Below, one piece after another: positions 8,959-18,211 of a stretch of 64,000 nucleotides of DNA. Source of the DNA: JAIVGV01 sp032229975. Lineage in GTDB: Bacteria > Acidobacteriota > Blastocatellia > Pyrinomonadales > Pyrinomonadaceae. The notes beneath the pieces were generated by a model. It did no database searches. It was not told the origin of the DNA and worked only from the letters and a program-made list of their open reading frames with translations. Where the stretch lies: positions 1-64,000 of the forward strand of contig JAVXVG010000029.1 in NCBI GenBank assembly GCA_032229975.1. Direction: 5' to 3'. Both the position numbers and the translations under genes were made by a program. Numbering within the stretch: the first letter of the stretch is position 1; every line of letters starts with the position of its first letter.

Positions 8959-10368
8959 CTAGGTCTGCATCGAGGCGAGGAATTCAGCGTTCGACTTAGA
9001 TTTGCTGAGTCGTTCGATGACGACTTCCATCTGCTCGACGGGCGAGAGCGGGTTCAAGACGCGACGCATGACCCAGATGCGCGCGAGATCGTCCGCAGGG
9101 AGCAGCAACTCTTCTTTGCGCGTGCCGGAACGCTGGATGTCGATGGCGGGGAAGAGTCGTTTATCGACGAGTCGCCGGTCGAGATGAATTTCGCAGTTGC
9201 CCGTGCCCTTGAACTCCTCGAAGATCACGTCATCCATGCGCGAGCCGGTATCGACGAGCGCGGTAGCGATGATCGTGAGCGAGCCGCCCTCTTCGATGTT
9301 GCGCGCCGCGCCGAAGAAACGCTTGGGGCGTTGAAGCGCGTTCGCGTCGATACCGCCGGAGAGAATCTTGCCCGAAGGCGGAACGACGGCGTTGTGTGCG
9401 CGCGCGAGACGCGTCAAGGAGTCGAGCAGGATCACGACATCGCGCTTGTGCTCGACGAGCCGCTTCGCCTTCTCGATGACCATGTCGGCGACCTGTACGT
9501 GGCGCGTGGGCGGCTCGTCGAAGGTCGAGGAGATGACCTCGCCGTTGACCGAGCGTTGCATGTCGGTCACCTCTTCGGGTCGCTCGTCGATCAAGAGCAC
9601 GATGAGCGAGACTTCCGGGTGATTCGTCGTCACAGAGTTGGCGATAGCCTGAAGCATCATCGTCTTACCCGTGCGGGGCGGGGCGACGATGAGACAACGC
9701 TGGCCCTTGCCGATGGGCGTGACGAGATCGATGACGCGCGCGACGAGGTTGTCGTTCGTCGTCTCCATCATCAAACGCTCATCGGGGTAGAGCGGCGTCA
9801 GGTTGTCGAAGAATATCTTGTCGCGCGTCTCGCCGGGAGCCTCGAAGTTGATCGCCTCGACCTTGATGAGCGCGAAGTAGCGTTCGCCCTCTTTCGGTGG
9901 TCTGATCTGCCCCGATACGGTGTCGCCCGTGCGCAGATCGAATTTACGAATCTGCGAAGGCGAGACGTAGATGTCGTCAGGGCCGGGCAGATAGTTGTAT
10001 TCGGGCGCGCGCAGGAAACCAAAGCCGTCGGGCAAGGTTTCGAGCACGCCCTCGGAGAAGATGAGCCCGCTCTTTTCGGTCTGCGCGGCGAGGACTTTGA
10101 AGATCAACTCCTGCTTGCGCATCCCCGTCGCGCCGGGCACGTCTAACTCTTTGGCGATCTGCGTCAGCTTCGAGATCGACATCTCCTTGAGCGTGGCGAG
10201 ATTGAACGCCCCGCTGCTGTCGCGCGGCTCAAACTCGCGCTCCTCCTCCGCCTCTTCGATGGGTGGAGTTTCGAGCGCGGCGACTGAACCGGCGCGATTG
10301 CCGTCTATCTCTTCTCTCGGCGGGCGGGTATTAGTGCGTGTGCGTGGTGTACGTTGTGACATTGCCAT
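8959..10368 (-). CDS. rho: Transcription termination factor Rho
   Basis: This is a hexameric RNA-dependent ATPase that releases transcripts. The 469 residues contain a 50-residue acidic, disordered N-terminus, a Rho_N helix bundle (about 60-100), the cold-shock-like RNA-binding domain (LPDGFGFLR, about 112-185) and the ATPase core. The core has Walker A APPRTGKT (229-236), the Walker B region VVILLDSLTRLARAHN, and the Q- and R-loop region SGGIDANALQRPKRFFGAARN. Everything expected for activity is present. The gene has a long upstream region (383 bp to engB), which suits its own, often autogenous, control. Confidence 0.98.
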   Translation of the reverse strand: MAMSQRTPRTRTNTRPPREEIDGNRAGSVAALETPPIEEAEEEREFEPRDSSGAFNLATLKEMSISKLTQIAKELDVPGATGMRKQELIFKVLAAQTEKSGLIFSEGVLETLPDGFGFLRAPEYNYLPGPDDIYVSPSQIRKFDLRTGDTVSGQIRPPKEGERYFALIKVEAINFEAPGETRDKIFFDNLTPLYPDERLMMETTNDNLVARVIDLVTPIGKGQRCLIVAPPRTGKTMMLQAIANSVTTNHPEVSLIVLLIDERPEEVTDMQRSVNGEVISSTFDEPPTRHVQVADMVIEKAKRLVEHKRDVVILLDSLTRLARAHNAVVPPSGKILSGGIDANALQRPKRFFGAARNIEEGGSLTIIATALVDTGSRMDDVIFEEFKGTGNCEIHLDRRLVDKRLFPAIDIQRSGTRKEELLLPADDLARIWVMRRVLNPLSPVEQMEVVIERLSKSKSNAEFLASMQT

Positions 10369-10751
10369 TACTTTCCGGTTGCCTCACCGCGCGGGTGCGC
10401 GGCGTGTTCGTGTTCCTTCTCGTGTCCTTCTTCTAACGCGGAGTTGTCTTCAACCCGTGTCGTTTAACTTCTCAAGTGATGAAATCAGGGCGCGTCCCCG
10501 TCTCGCCGCCATCGGGTGATTCTCTTTTGTCGGGGATTGATGCCTCAGGTGCGCGGGTGCGGTGCGAGCGCGGCGGCGCAAGTTGCGGCGATTGATTCCG
10601 AGCGGTTCGCGTGCGAGGGCTGACGACGAGCTGCCTTAAACTTTCAGTTCGATCCGATCCGTCTCTATCTTCGCGCGTGGATTATGGTGCGAAACTTTGG
10701 ATGCTCCCCGTTCCTCGCGCGTCGCCTCTTGAGCGGCGTTCAAGTGAGTTT
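10369..10751. other. Gene-free spacer between rho and engB
   Basis: No convincing coding sequence is present on either strand. The interval must hold the rho promoter and 5' leader, and the 3' end of the engB transcript. I see no strong U-tract hairpin. The leader is GC-rich, with a short palindrome around CCGCGCGGGTGCGCGG at 10388-10403. Confidence 0.5.
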
Positions 10752-11354
10752 TCACGAGGGGGATTGTGAGTCGGTCAAGGCGTCCGAGATCGCGCGCCAG
10801 ACGCGCTCGCGTCCCAAGCCCGTCGTGGCTGAGTACGCGACGACTTCGCCCACACCTGTTGCGCTCAGAACTTCGCGTGCGCGACGCAGATTCTTTTGCA
10901 GCTCGTTGTGCGAGAGCTTGTCGGCTTTGGTCGCGACTGTCAGGCGCGGTTTGGCGTTGACGGCGAGCCACTCGCGGAGTTGCAAATCCAGTTGTGTGGG
11001 ATCGTGGCGCGAATCTACGATTTGAATTGATAGCACAAGCTGCTCGCGATTGGCAAGGTAATCCGTCACGAATTCGCCCCACTCGGCGCGCGTCTGCTTC
11101 GAGACGCGCGCATAGCCGTAACCGGGAAGATCGACGAAGTGAAAACTCTTATTGATCAGAAAGAAGTTGATCGCCTGCGTGCGTCCCGGCGTCGAAGACG
11201 TGCGCGCGAGACCCTTCACGCCGAGAAGCGAATTCATCAAACTCGACTTGCCGACGTTCGAGCGACCGAGGAAGGCCACCTCCGGCAGGCGACCACGCAC
11301 CCACTGGCCCTCCTCGAACGCGCTCTTGATGAACTCGGCGCTGGAGACCTTCAT
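10752..11354 (-). CDS. engB: Ribosome biogenesis GTPase YsxC/EngB
   Basis: This 200-residue TRAFAC-class GTPase is needed for large ribosomal subunit assembly. G1 is GRSNVGKSS (30-38). G2 is the TSSTPGRTQ loop, G3 is DLPGYGYA and G4 is TKAD (about 143). The family-typical opening AEFIKSAF and segment LVLSIQIVDSRHDPTQLD (family consensus LVDxRHxPT) are present. In many bacteria engB sits directly downstream of lon. Here one small gene intervenes, so the cluster order is partly conserved. Confidence 0.96.
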   Translation of the reverse strand: MKVSSAEFIKSAFEEGQWVRGRLPEVAFLGRSNVGKSSLMNSLLGVKGLARTSSTPGRTQAINFFLINKSFHFVDLPGYGYARVSKQTRAEWGEFVTDYLANREQLVLSIQIVDSRHDPTQLDLQLREWLAVNAKPRLTVATKADKLSHNELQKNLRRAREVLSATGVGEVVAYSATTGLGRERVWRAISDALTDSQSPS

Positions 11355-11434
11355 GGAGTTAGGCGGTTGTCAGATCATTGGCGTGCGCGGATCGATCTTA
11401 CGATGCGCGCACGCCGACGATCAGTCCGGGACGC

Positions 11435-11896
11435 TTATGCCTTCGCCGCTTCCTCTTTCGTCTGCGTGTTGGCCGCAGAGCGTTGCGCCGTCATCTGCCT
11501 CGACATCTCGCGCATGCGTTCGAGTCGCGGCTCAATGTCGGGCTGGCGCATGACGAACTTTTCGAGGTTGGCGATGTAGTTCGGCTGACCCGTCGCCTCG
11601 CGAATCTGCGCGAGGAACGGCCGGATTTTGGCGAAGACGAAATACTGCTCGCCGTTGGCGTCCGTGAACATCCGCTCGTCTATCGCGCCGTTGTTGACCA
11701 TCGAGCAGGCCATGTCCCAGTAGCTCGTGACCATGCGATAGTAGGCGCTATGTTCGCCGCGCGCCCCGGCGACAACGTCCTCGAACGTATCCGGGTTAAA
11801 GGCGAAGAACCAGTCGCGTGCCTTGCGCATCGTCTCCTCGCGCCGCAGTTCGTAGAGCTTCAGAATGAGATCGGCGCTCTCGTACTCTTTACTCAT
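11435..11896 (-). CDS. Conserved hypothetical protein (DUF4760-like)
   Basis: This 153-residue soluble, helical protein begins MSKEYESADLILKLYELRREE and has the core MRKARDWFFAFNPDTFEDV followed by YWDMACSMVNNGAIDE. The C-terminus is a charged helix ending in a TQTKEEAAKA tail. A very good ribosome-binding site (GAGGAGA, 5 nt from the ATG) supports translation. I recognise it only as the kind of short protein called DUF4760-like, and no function is known to me. It lies between lon and engB on the same strand and may be co-transcribed with engB, 80 bp downstream. Confidence 0.75.
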   Translation of the reverse strand: MSKEYESADLILKLYELRREETMRKARDWFFAFNPDTFEDVVAGARGEHSAYYRMVTSYWDMACSMVNNGAIDERMFTDANGEQYFVFAKIRPFLAQIREATGQPNYIANLEKFVMRQPDIEPRLERMREMSRQMTAQRSAANTQTKEEAAKA

Positions 11897-12224
11897 GCAT
11901 TTCTCCTCGTATGCACGGCTCGACCGAGCCGGTGATTAATTAACAGAACTGATCTGGATGATCTGATTCGCGGCTATGGGCTCATGCGTAACTATCGACG
12001 GCGGGCTCGTCCCGCGTCTCGCACGTCCCCGGCAAGCTGTCGATTCGGAAAGCGCACTTTACAGTCGCGGCGTGTGGAAAAGCAAGTGGGGAAGTGAAGT
12101 GGAAAACGAAATGATGAAGCGACGCGGCGGAGTAGGGTAAAAGTTGAGACGCGACGAGAAGGATTATCTTTCTCGTCGCGTCTCGACGTTCGTCGCAACT
12201 CGCGTCTTACTGTTCGTCGCTCGA
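11897..12224. other. Gene-free spacer between lon and the DUF4760-like gene
   Basis: The spacer contains the strong hairpin at 12146-12184 just past lon. The rest would hold the promoter of the DUF4760-like gene. No coding sequence is supported. Confidence 0.5.
12146..12184 (-). terminator. Probable lon terminator
   Basis: A perfect 15-bp inverted repeat (GAGACGCGACGAGAA / TTCTCGTCGCGTCTC) with a 9-nt loop starts 40 nt past the lon stop. On the minus strand it is followed by AACTTTTACC, a short T-run, making intrinsic termination plausible. Confidence 0.7.
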
Positions 12225-14654
12225 TCAACCCGTCGTTGTGGGCGCGACGGGTGCGGGCGACTCGGTCGTCCAGATGGGCGGCGGCGCAGTCGCCTCGGTC
12301 GCGTCCGTCGGGCAAGCGTCTTCGAGCGCGAGGGCCAGCACTTCGTCAATCGTCTCGACGAAATGGAGCGAGAGCGCGGCGCGCACCTCTTCGGGCAACT
12401 CCGTCACGTCCTTCTCATTCTCTTTCGGCAAGATGACTATCGTGCAGCCGACGCGATGCGCCGCGAGCAGCTTGTCCTTGACGCCGCCCACAGGCAGCAC
12501 CTTGCCGCGCAGAGTGATCTCGCCGGTCATCGCCACGTCGTTACGCACGGGCACGCGCATGAGCGCGGACGCCATCGCGGTGGCGAGCGTCACACCGGCC
12601 GAGGGGCCATCTTTCGGGATCGCGCCTTCGGGGATATGCACGTGCAGGTCGCGCTTGCGTATGTGTTCGAGACTCATGCCGAGTCGTTCGCTGCGCGCCT
12701 TGATGCAAGTCAAGGCTGCTTGCGCCGACTCCTGCATGACTTCGCCGAGCTTGCCCGTGAGCTGCACGCCGCCGCGACCGTTCGTGAGTGTCGCTTCGAT
12801 CTGCAAGACCTCGCCGCCGACTTCCGTCCAAGCGAGTCCGAGCGCGAGCCCGATCTCGCTCGCGGCGGCTGCCTGTTGCTGTCGGAACTTGATCGGCCCC
12901 AGCATCTCGTGGACGCCTTCGACGTTGATGACCTCTTTGAACTCCTCGCCGACCGCCGCCGCTACCTTCTTGCGGGCCACCTTGCGGCAGCACGATCCGA
13001 TCTCGCGCTCAAGGTTGCGCACGCCCGCCTCGCGCGTGTAGTGGCGGATAATCTCTAAGAGTCCCTCGTCCGTGAACTCGACCTGCGTGGGATTGAGACC
13101 ACTGCCTTCAGCCTGCTTGGAGACGAGATGACGTTTGGCGATCTCCAACTTCTCGCGCTCGGTGTAGCCGGAGAGTCGCAAGATTTCGAGCCGGTCTTGC
13201 AGCGCGGGCGGGATCGTGTGGAGCACGTTCGCCGTCGCGATGAAGAAGACTTTCGAGAGATCGTATTCAACGTCGAGATAGTGATCCTGAAACGTGTTGT
13301 TCTGTTCGGGGTCGAGCACTTCGAGGAGGGCCGCCGACGGGTCGCCACGAAAATCCGCGCCGAGCTTGTCAACTTCGTCGAGCAGGATGCACGGGTTGAT
13401 CGTGCCAGCCTTCTTCATCATCTGAATGATCTGACCGGGCAGCGCGCCGATGTATGTTCTGCGATGACCGCGCACCTCCGCCTCGTCGCGCACGCCGCCT
13501 AAGCTGAGACGGACGAACTTACGTCCGGTCGCACGCGCAATCGACTTGCCCAAGCTGGTCTTGCCGACGCCGGGGGGGCCCACGAAGCAGAGGATCGATC
13601 CCTTCGGATTCTTGACGAGTTGGCGGACGGCGAGATGTTCGAGGATGCGCTCCTTGATCTTCTCAAGCCCGAAGTGATCATCGTTCAAGACCTCTTCGGC
13701 TTTGTTGAGGTCTTTGATCTCTTTCGACTTCTGTTTCCACGGCACGCTCAACAGCCAGTCGATGTAGGTGCGCGAGACCGTGCCTTCGGCAGACATGGGC
13801 GGCATCGCTTCGAGTCGGTGGAGTTCTTGGAGGGCCTTCTCCTTCGCCTCCTCGGTCATGCCCGCCTCTTCGATCCGCTTGCGCAAATCTTCGACCTCGG
13901 CCTTCTCGTCCTTGCGTCCGAGTTCCTTGTGGATGGCCTTGATCTGCTCGTTGAGGTAATACTCCTTCTGCGCCTTCTCCATCTGCCGCTTGACGCGCGC
14001 TTGAATGGTTCGATCAAGCTGACGCTTCTCAACCTCCGCTTCCATGATCTCGATCAGCCTTTGCAGGCGACCATGCACGGAGAAGATTTCGAGCAGGCCC
14101 TGCTTGTCTTCGACATTGATCTTCAACTGCGACGCGAGCGCGTCGCCGAGATGCGAAGGGTCTTGATTGCGCAGCGCGGTTTGCAGCGCATCGGTCTGCG
14201 CTTCGGGCGCGAGTCGCAGGTGCGTCTCGACGAGTTGATGGATGCGTTGGATGAGCGCGTCGATGCGTTGACCGGCCTCGAGCGCAGTGGGCGCGCGGCG
14301 GACAGTCGCGGTGAACGCGCCCTCGTCGCTCTCGACGCGGATCGTCGTCGCGCGCTCTCTGCCTTCGACGACGACCTTCGTTTGTCCGTTCTCAAGTTTT
14401 TGCGCTTGCAGGATGCGCGCGATAGTTCCAACGCCGTAAATCTGATCGGGCACGGGCTCATCAATCGAAGCGTCGTGCTGCGTGGCGAGAAATATCGTGC
14501 GGTCGGTGGCGAGCGCGGCTTCGAGCGAGCGTATGGAGCCGGGGCGACCGATCTTGAAAGCGACCTTGGTGAACGGGAAGATCACCACGTCGCGGATCGG
14601 AACCATCGGCAGGCTCACGATGTCAGAAGGAGTGCGGTCGGAATACTCTTCCAT
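12225..14654 (-). CDS. lon: ATP-dependent protease Lon
   Basis: This 809-residue homohexameric AAA+ serine protease degrades misfolded and regulatory proteins. It has the LAN substrate-binding domain (about 12-205), a coiled-coil (about 205-290), Walker A GPPGVGKT (359-366), Walker B ILLDEVDK (423-430) and a C-terminal protease domain. The catalytic dyad is Ser685 in PKDGPSAGV and Lys726 in LPVGGVKDK. It is the fourth member of a tig-clpP-clpX-lon cluster but is separated from clpX by about 2 kb of accessory genes, so it probably has its own promoter. Confidence 0.98.
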   Translation of the reverse strand: MEEYSDRTPSDIVSLPMVPIRDVVIFPFTKVAFKIGRPGSIRSLEAALATDRTIFLATQHDASIDEPVPDQIYGVGTIARILQAQKLENGQTKVVVEGRERATTIRVESDEGAFTATVRRAPTALEAGQRIDALIQRIHQLVETHLRLAPEAQTDALQTALRNQDPSHLGDALASQLKINVEDKQGLLEIFSVHGRLQRLIEIMEAEVEKRQLDRTIQARVKRQMEKAQKEYYLNEQIKAIHKELGRKDEKAEVEDLRKRIEEAGMTEEAKEKALQELHRLEAMPPMSAEGTVSRTYIDWLLSVPWKQKSKEIKDLNKAEEVLNDDHFGLEKIKERILEHLAVRQLVKNPKGSILCFVGPPGVGKTSLGKSIARATGRKFVRLSLGGVRDEAEVRGHRRTYIGALPGQIIQMMKKAGTINPCILLDEVDKLGADFRGDPSAALLEVLDPEQNNTFQDHYLDVEYDLSKVFFIATANVLHTIPPALQDRLEILRLSGYTEREKLEIAKRHLVSKQAEGSGLNPTQVEFTDEGLLEIIRHYTREAGVRNLEREIGSCCRKVARKKVAAAVGEEFKEVINVEGVHEMLGPIKFRQQQAAAASEIGLALGLAWTEVGGEVLQIEATLTNGRGGVQLTGKLGEVMQESAQAALTCIKARSERLGMSLEHIRKRDLHVHIPEGAIPKDGPSAGVTLATAMASALMRVPVRNDVAMTGEITLRGKVLPVGGVKDKLLAAHRVGCTIVILPKENEKDVTELPEEVRAALSLHFVETIDEVLALALEDACPTDATEATAPPPIWTTESPAPVAPTTTG

Positions 14655-14695
14655 AAAATTTCAGACTTCTTTCCCTAATCAAACTCCCTAAGCCA

Positions 14696-14728
14696 AGAGG
14701 CGAGACGCTTCCGTGTGCGCTCGCCTCT
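14696..14728 (-). promoter_or_regulatory. Inverted repeat in the lon 5' leader
   Basis: A perfect 9-bp inverted repeat, AGAGGCGAG / CTCGCCTCT, with a 15-nt spacer sits 41-74 nt upstream of the lon ATG. It could be a repressor site or a leader hairpin. It does not match the CIRCE heat-shock operator. Confidence 0.4.
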
Positions 14729-14845
14729 CCACAGGCTAAACTGAATTGTAGAACATTTGGCGCGGGTGCGCCACCGCCCAATTTCTTGCGACAACTGTGA
14801 CGTTTCTTCTTGTGTCTTTCGGCTCGTGCGGAGTAGTCTTACGCC

Positions 14846-15085
14846 ATGAACGACGGCTTGGAAACCAAACCCACTTTGGAAACCATCCTCGAACGCATCA
14901 ACGCTCTCGGTGCAGAGATGCGTGCGGGATTTGACGCCATTAATAAGCGGTTTGAGGCTGTTGAGATCAGCCTTGATCGCGTCGAGAGCGTGAGCAGCCA
15001 GACGCGCGCCGAGATGCTAACGCTGCGGGCTGACTTTAGAGAGTGGCAATCCGCATTAAAAGAGCACCTGCCCGCGTTGCGTTAA
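14846..15085 (+). CDS. Small coiled-coil protein
   Basis: This 79-residue acidic/helical protein lies opposite to its neighbours. Heptad-like spacing runs through ILERINALGAEMRAGFDAI and continues to RVESVSSQTRAEMLTLRAD, predicting a single long coiled coil that could trimerise or pair with another protein. CGGAG about 9-13 nt before the ATG is a reasonable ribosome-binding site. I recognise no domain. Similar short proteins often accompany Uma2 or DUF-type genes, but no such partner is adjacent here. Confidence 0.65.
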   Translation: MNDGLETKPTLETILERINALGAEMRAGFDAINKRFEAVEISLDRVESVSSQTRAEMLTLRADFREWQSALKEHLPALR

Positions 15086-15161
15086 GCCGCTCCGCTTCTC
15101 CGCTCTTCCCCCACAACTAAACTAAACTAAACTTGATCGCACGTGATTCCGCGCGCTCGCA

Positions 15162-15674
15162 TCAGGCTGCGGGCTGCGGGATTTCGATGTGAAACGCTGG
15201 ATCGTTGTTGCCGGGCGTGAGCAGCTTGCTGACCTTGCCCGCCTTGATCGCAGACTGAACCGCGCTCACGAAGTTCGCGCCGTTGGCGACCGACGAAGGC
15301 GCAACGTCAACGACGTTCAGCTTCGACGGATCGGCGCAGTGGTGGCTGACGGTCATCGGCCCGAGCGCGATGATCTTCGCCTCCATCGCGGCCATCACTC
15401 CGGCGTCGTTCTTGCCTGCCGCCTTCGCGCTCTGGAACTCTCTGATGACCGCCTGACCGGGCGGCCTGTAGAGTTGCATCTGCGCCGCGACGCCCTTGCT
15501 CACGATGTTTTGGAACATGATGCGCGCTTGATCGGCCGGCGTGCGGCTCGTGCTCGTGATCATGCACGAAGCGAGTTTCGCGTTGGCCAAAATTTCGGTC
15601 AGGACGCTGATGGTGTGAACGCTGACGACCGCTTGGTTGGCTCGCGGCCCGAAGGTGATTGAGGGTTGGCTCAT
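15162..15674 (-). CDS. Peptidase-M15-like protein
   Basis: This 170-residue protein has no obvious signal peptide. The segment ITSTSRTPADQARIMFQN, then VSHHCADPSKLNVVDVAPSS, then DPAFHIEIPQ resembles the zinc site of M15/LD-carboxypeptidase folds, with spacing His...Asp...His (SHHxxxxxxxVD and FHIE). The glycines normally seen around the first His are absent, and the protein may be a phage-endolysin-type or degenerate member. It is an accessory insertion between clpX and lon. Function is inferred only from this residue pattern. Confidence 0.6.
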   Translation of the reverse strand: MSQPSITFGPRANQAVVSVHTISVLTEILANAKLASCMITSTSRTPADQARIMFQNIVSKGVAAQMQLYRPPGQAVIREFQSAKAAGKNDAGVMAAMEAKIIALGPMTVSHHCADPSKLNVVDVAPSSVANGANFVSAVQSAIKAGKVSKLLTPGNNDPAFHIEIPQPAA

Positions 15675-15884
15675 GGCTCGTGTGGTTCCTCTGCGCTATA
15701 TGGCGCGTCCGAAAAGAAGTTCGACCGCTAGCACGCCGCGCGCACTTTTGGATCGAAATGGCGAGGTTGAACTGTGACTCTGATATAGCCTTCTGCCTGT
15801 TCTCTACTGCGGCATGATTTCAATGTGTGCTGTGATCGACTTTGAACAGAAAAAGGCATATCTGTTATCGAACACCAGTCGTTT

Positions 15885-16691
15885 TTAGTATTCCATCATC
15901 ACGTTTGCGCTTACAACCTTATGCGAAAAAATAGAGTAGGAATTTTCAAATACTAGATAATAAACGCCCGGACTTAAACGTATGTCGATTCTTCCGACTG
16001 CCGTCTTATCTGAACTGTAATAACTACGAAAAGCATTATGATGCTGAAAGTTTACCAATCCATCGGTATCAAGAATATGCGCCTTGATATTGTCACCGCT
16101 TATAGCTTGGAAACGTCCAACAATATGAGCACCACTGTGCGGAACATTGAACTCAGTAGTGTGGTACTGCTGTGGTGATACTTCAAATGTTTGAGCAAGT
16201 ACGGGTATCTGATTTTGTGGCTCAGGCTGAGGGCTGGAATTAGGTGGGTAATAGTTTGCATTAGCATCCCTTCGCTCAGATGGCGACGTAGTGGCAGGCT
16301 CGGAGCTTAGTGCCGGTGCATTTTGACGCGGTGTTGGTGAGGGCATCAGTGAGGGATCGGAGTTGGAGTTACGATCAATAGGAGTCGGAGAAACAGAATT
16401 AACTACTTTGCTGGATGGTGTGTTGGTCGTCGTATTGTTTTGTGTATGTTGCGCGGGTGCTGATTGCGAGAAAGAGCTAACAATTATTGCTACGCAGCCC
16501 ACCAAGCCCGCGACAATAGCAACGATGATCAGGACAATCATCGTCGGCGTCCATCCTTGATGGTGTTCTTTAGTTGTTGATAAGGGCTCTACGCGGCGGG
16601 GCGCGACTAATGTCGAAGCTATCTCGTGCCCGCAGTGGAGACAAAAGGCGGAGTGTTGCGGAACGTCTTGCCAGCAACGGGGACATTGCAT
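15885..16691 (-). CDS. AT-rich zinc-ribbon, single-pass membrane protein
   Basis: The 268-residue protein has an N-terminal double-CxxC zinc ribbon (CPRCWQDVPQHSAFCLHCG, 3-21) and one transmembrane helix (about 50-72). A long Ser/Thr/Pro/Asn-rich linker follows (about 75-165), then a C-terminal beta-sandwich with TFEVSPQQYHTTEFNVP and RLSPGVYYLVFEN, resembling pre-peptidase C-terminal domains. Base composition is visibly AT-richer than the flanking clpX and lon, and its codon use differs, suggesting recent acquisition. No strong ribosome-binding site precedes the ATG. It could be a surface sensor or anchor, but I do not know its function. Confidence 0.75.
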   Translation of the reverse strand: MQCPRCWQDVPQHSAFCLHCGHEIASTLVAPRRVEPLSTTKEHHQGWTPTMIVLIIVAIVAGLVGCVAIIVSSFSQSAPAQHTQNNTTTNTPSSKVVNSVSPTPIDRNSNSDPSLMPSPTPRQNAPALSSEPATTSPSERRDANANYYPPNSSPQPEPQNQIPVLAQTFEVSPQQYHTTEFNVPHSGAHIVGRFQAISGDNIKAHILDTDGLVNFQHHNAFRSYYSSDKTAVGRIDIRLSPGVYYLVFENSYSIFSHKVVSANVMMEY

Positions 16692-16737
16692 GTGAGGCGC
16701 ACCGATCCTTTTAGATTCTCAGGATGTAATTCCTTGC

Positions 16738-17982
16738 TCATGCGGCGGCGTCGTCAACGCCGGAGAGCGATTCGCCGGGGATGGCGCGGCGTCGCTCGAC
16801 CATCTCGCTGGTGATGACGAACTCCTTGATGCGCTTCTGCGACGGCAAAGTGTACATCGCGTCGAGCAGCAACTCTTCGAGGATCATCATCAGCCCGCGC
16901 GCGCCGACTTTGCGTTCAACCGCCTGCTTCGCAATCGCGCGCAAGGCATCTTCCGTGAAGCGCAGCTTGACGTTGTCGTACTCGAACTTCTTCTGATACT
17001 GCCTGACGAGCGCGTTCTTCGGTTCGGTGAGGATACGCATGAGCGCGGCTTCGTCTAACTCGTGTAGGACGCCGTGGACTGGGAGGCGGCCGACGAACTC
17101 AGGGATCAGTCCGTACCTCACCAAGTCTTCCGGCTGCACCGCCGCGAGGGCCTCTTCGTAACGCTCGCTCGCGCCCTTGACCTCTGCGCGGAAGCCGAAC
17201 GACTTGTTGCGCAGACGCTTCGCGATCCCTTTCTCAAGTCCGACGAACGCGCCGCCGCAGATGAACAGTATGTTCGTCGTATCGACGGGGAAGAACTCTT
17301 GATGCGGGTGCTTGCGGCCCCCTTGCGGCGGAACGTTGGCGACCGTGCCTTCGAGAATCTTTAGTAGGGCCTGTTGGACGCCTTCGCCCGACACGTCGCG
17401 CGTGATCGAAGGATTCTCATCCTTGCGACAAATCTTATCGACCTCGTCGATGTAGATGATGCCCTGCTGCGCGCGCTCCACGTCGCCGTTCGCGGCCTGC
17501 AAAAGTTTAAGGATGATGTTCTCCACGTCTTCGCCGACGTAGCCCGCCTCTGTCAAAGTCGTCGCATCAACGATGGTGAAGGGAACTGAGAGCATGCGCG
17601 CGAGCGTCTGCGCGAGCAGAGTCTTACCCGTGCCGGTAGGCCCGATGAGAAGAATGTTCGACTTCTGAATCTCAACGTCGGCGCGGCGGCGCGCGAGTTC
17701 GATCCGCTTGTAGTGTTGATAGACGGCGACGGCCAGTCGCTTCTTGGTCTCGTCCTGACCGATGACATACTCGTCGAGGAAAGTTTTGATCTCGTTCGGC
17801 TTCGGAAGCGGCGGGCGAGAGGCGACGGCTTCCGCCTGTTGATCGTCCGTGATGATCTCGTTGCAGATGTCGATGCACTCGTTACAGATGTAAACGGTGG
17901 GGCCCGCAATGAGCTTCTTCACTTCGTTCTGCGACTTGCCACAGAACGAGCAACGCAAAGTGTCATCAGGTCGGCGTACCAT
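16738..17982 (-). CDS. clpX: ClpX, ATPase subunit of the ClpXP protease
   Basis: This hexameric AAA+ unfoldase recognises substrates and feeds ClpP. The 414 residues include the N-terminal C4 zinc-binding domain (Cys11, 14, 33, 36), Walker A in GPTGTGKTLLAQ, Walker B IIYIDEVDKI, the pore loop AGYVGEDV, and the sensor-2 region KVGARGLMMILEE. It lies 229 bp downstream of clpP on the same strand, with no strong terminator between them, so it is probably partly co-transcribed with clpP. Confidence 0.98.
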   Translation of the reverse strand: MVRRPDDTLRCSFCGKSQNEVKKLIAGPTVYICNECIDICNEIITDDQQAEAVASRPPLPKPNEIKTFLDEYVIGQDETKKRLAVAVYQHYKRIELARRRADVEIQKSNILLIGPTGTGKTLLAQTLARMLSVPFTIVDATTLTEAGYVGEDVENIILKLLQAANGDVERAQQGIIYIDEVDKICRKDENPSITRDVSGEGVQQALLKILEGTVANVPPQGGRKHPHQEFFPVDTTNILFICGGAFVGLEKGIAKRLRNKSFGFRAEVKGASERYEEALAAVQPEDLVRYGLIPEFVGRLPVHGVLHELDEAALMRILTEPKNALVRQYQKKFEYDNVKLRFTEDALRAIAKQAVERKVGARGLMMILEELLLDAMYTLPSQKRIKEFVITSEMVERRRAIPGESLSGVDDAAA

Positions 17983-18211
17983 CAGGTTGGAGACTCCGTG
18001 TGTTTGATTCGTATCAGACTTAACCGGCAGCGAGGGCGCGTGTGTGACGCCTCCGTGTGATTTCTACAACAATCCGTTTGAAATGTCCACGCAGTTGTTC
18101 GACGAATCGCGATTCGGATCGCGATAGAGAGTTCGTCGCAGACGTGTGAAGGATCGTTGGCGGCGCGTCGGGGAGCAAGCAGAGACGCGTCGCCTTCAAC
18201 GGTGAATGCGA

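Noticed and set aside
13620..14678. Long open frame antisense to lon
   Set aside because: The sense strand carries the complete Lon protease with all catalytic residues. The antisense product has no recognisable motif.
14655..14845. CIRCE-type heat-shock operator before lon
   Set aside because: The TTAGCACTC-N9-GAGTGCTAA pattern is absent. Only an unrelated 9-bp inverted repeat is present.
15885..16691. The AT-rich insert as a transposon or prophage
   Set aside because: No transposase, integrase, terminal inverted repeats or phage structural genes are visible. Only composition suggests transfer.
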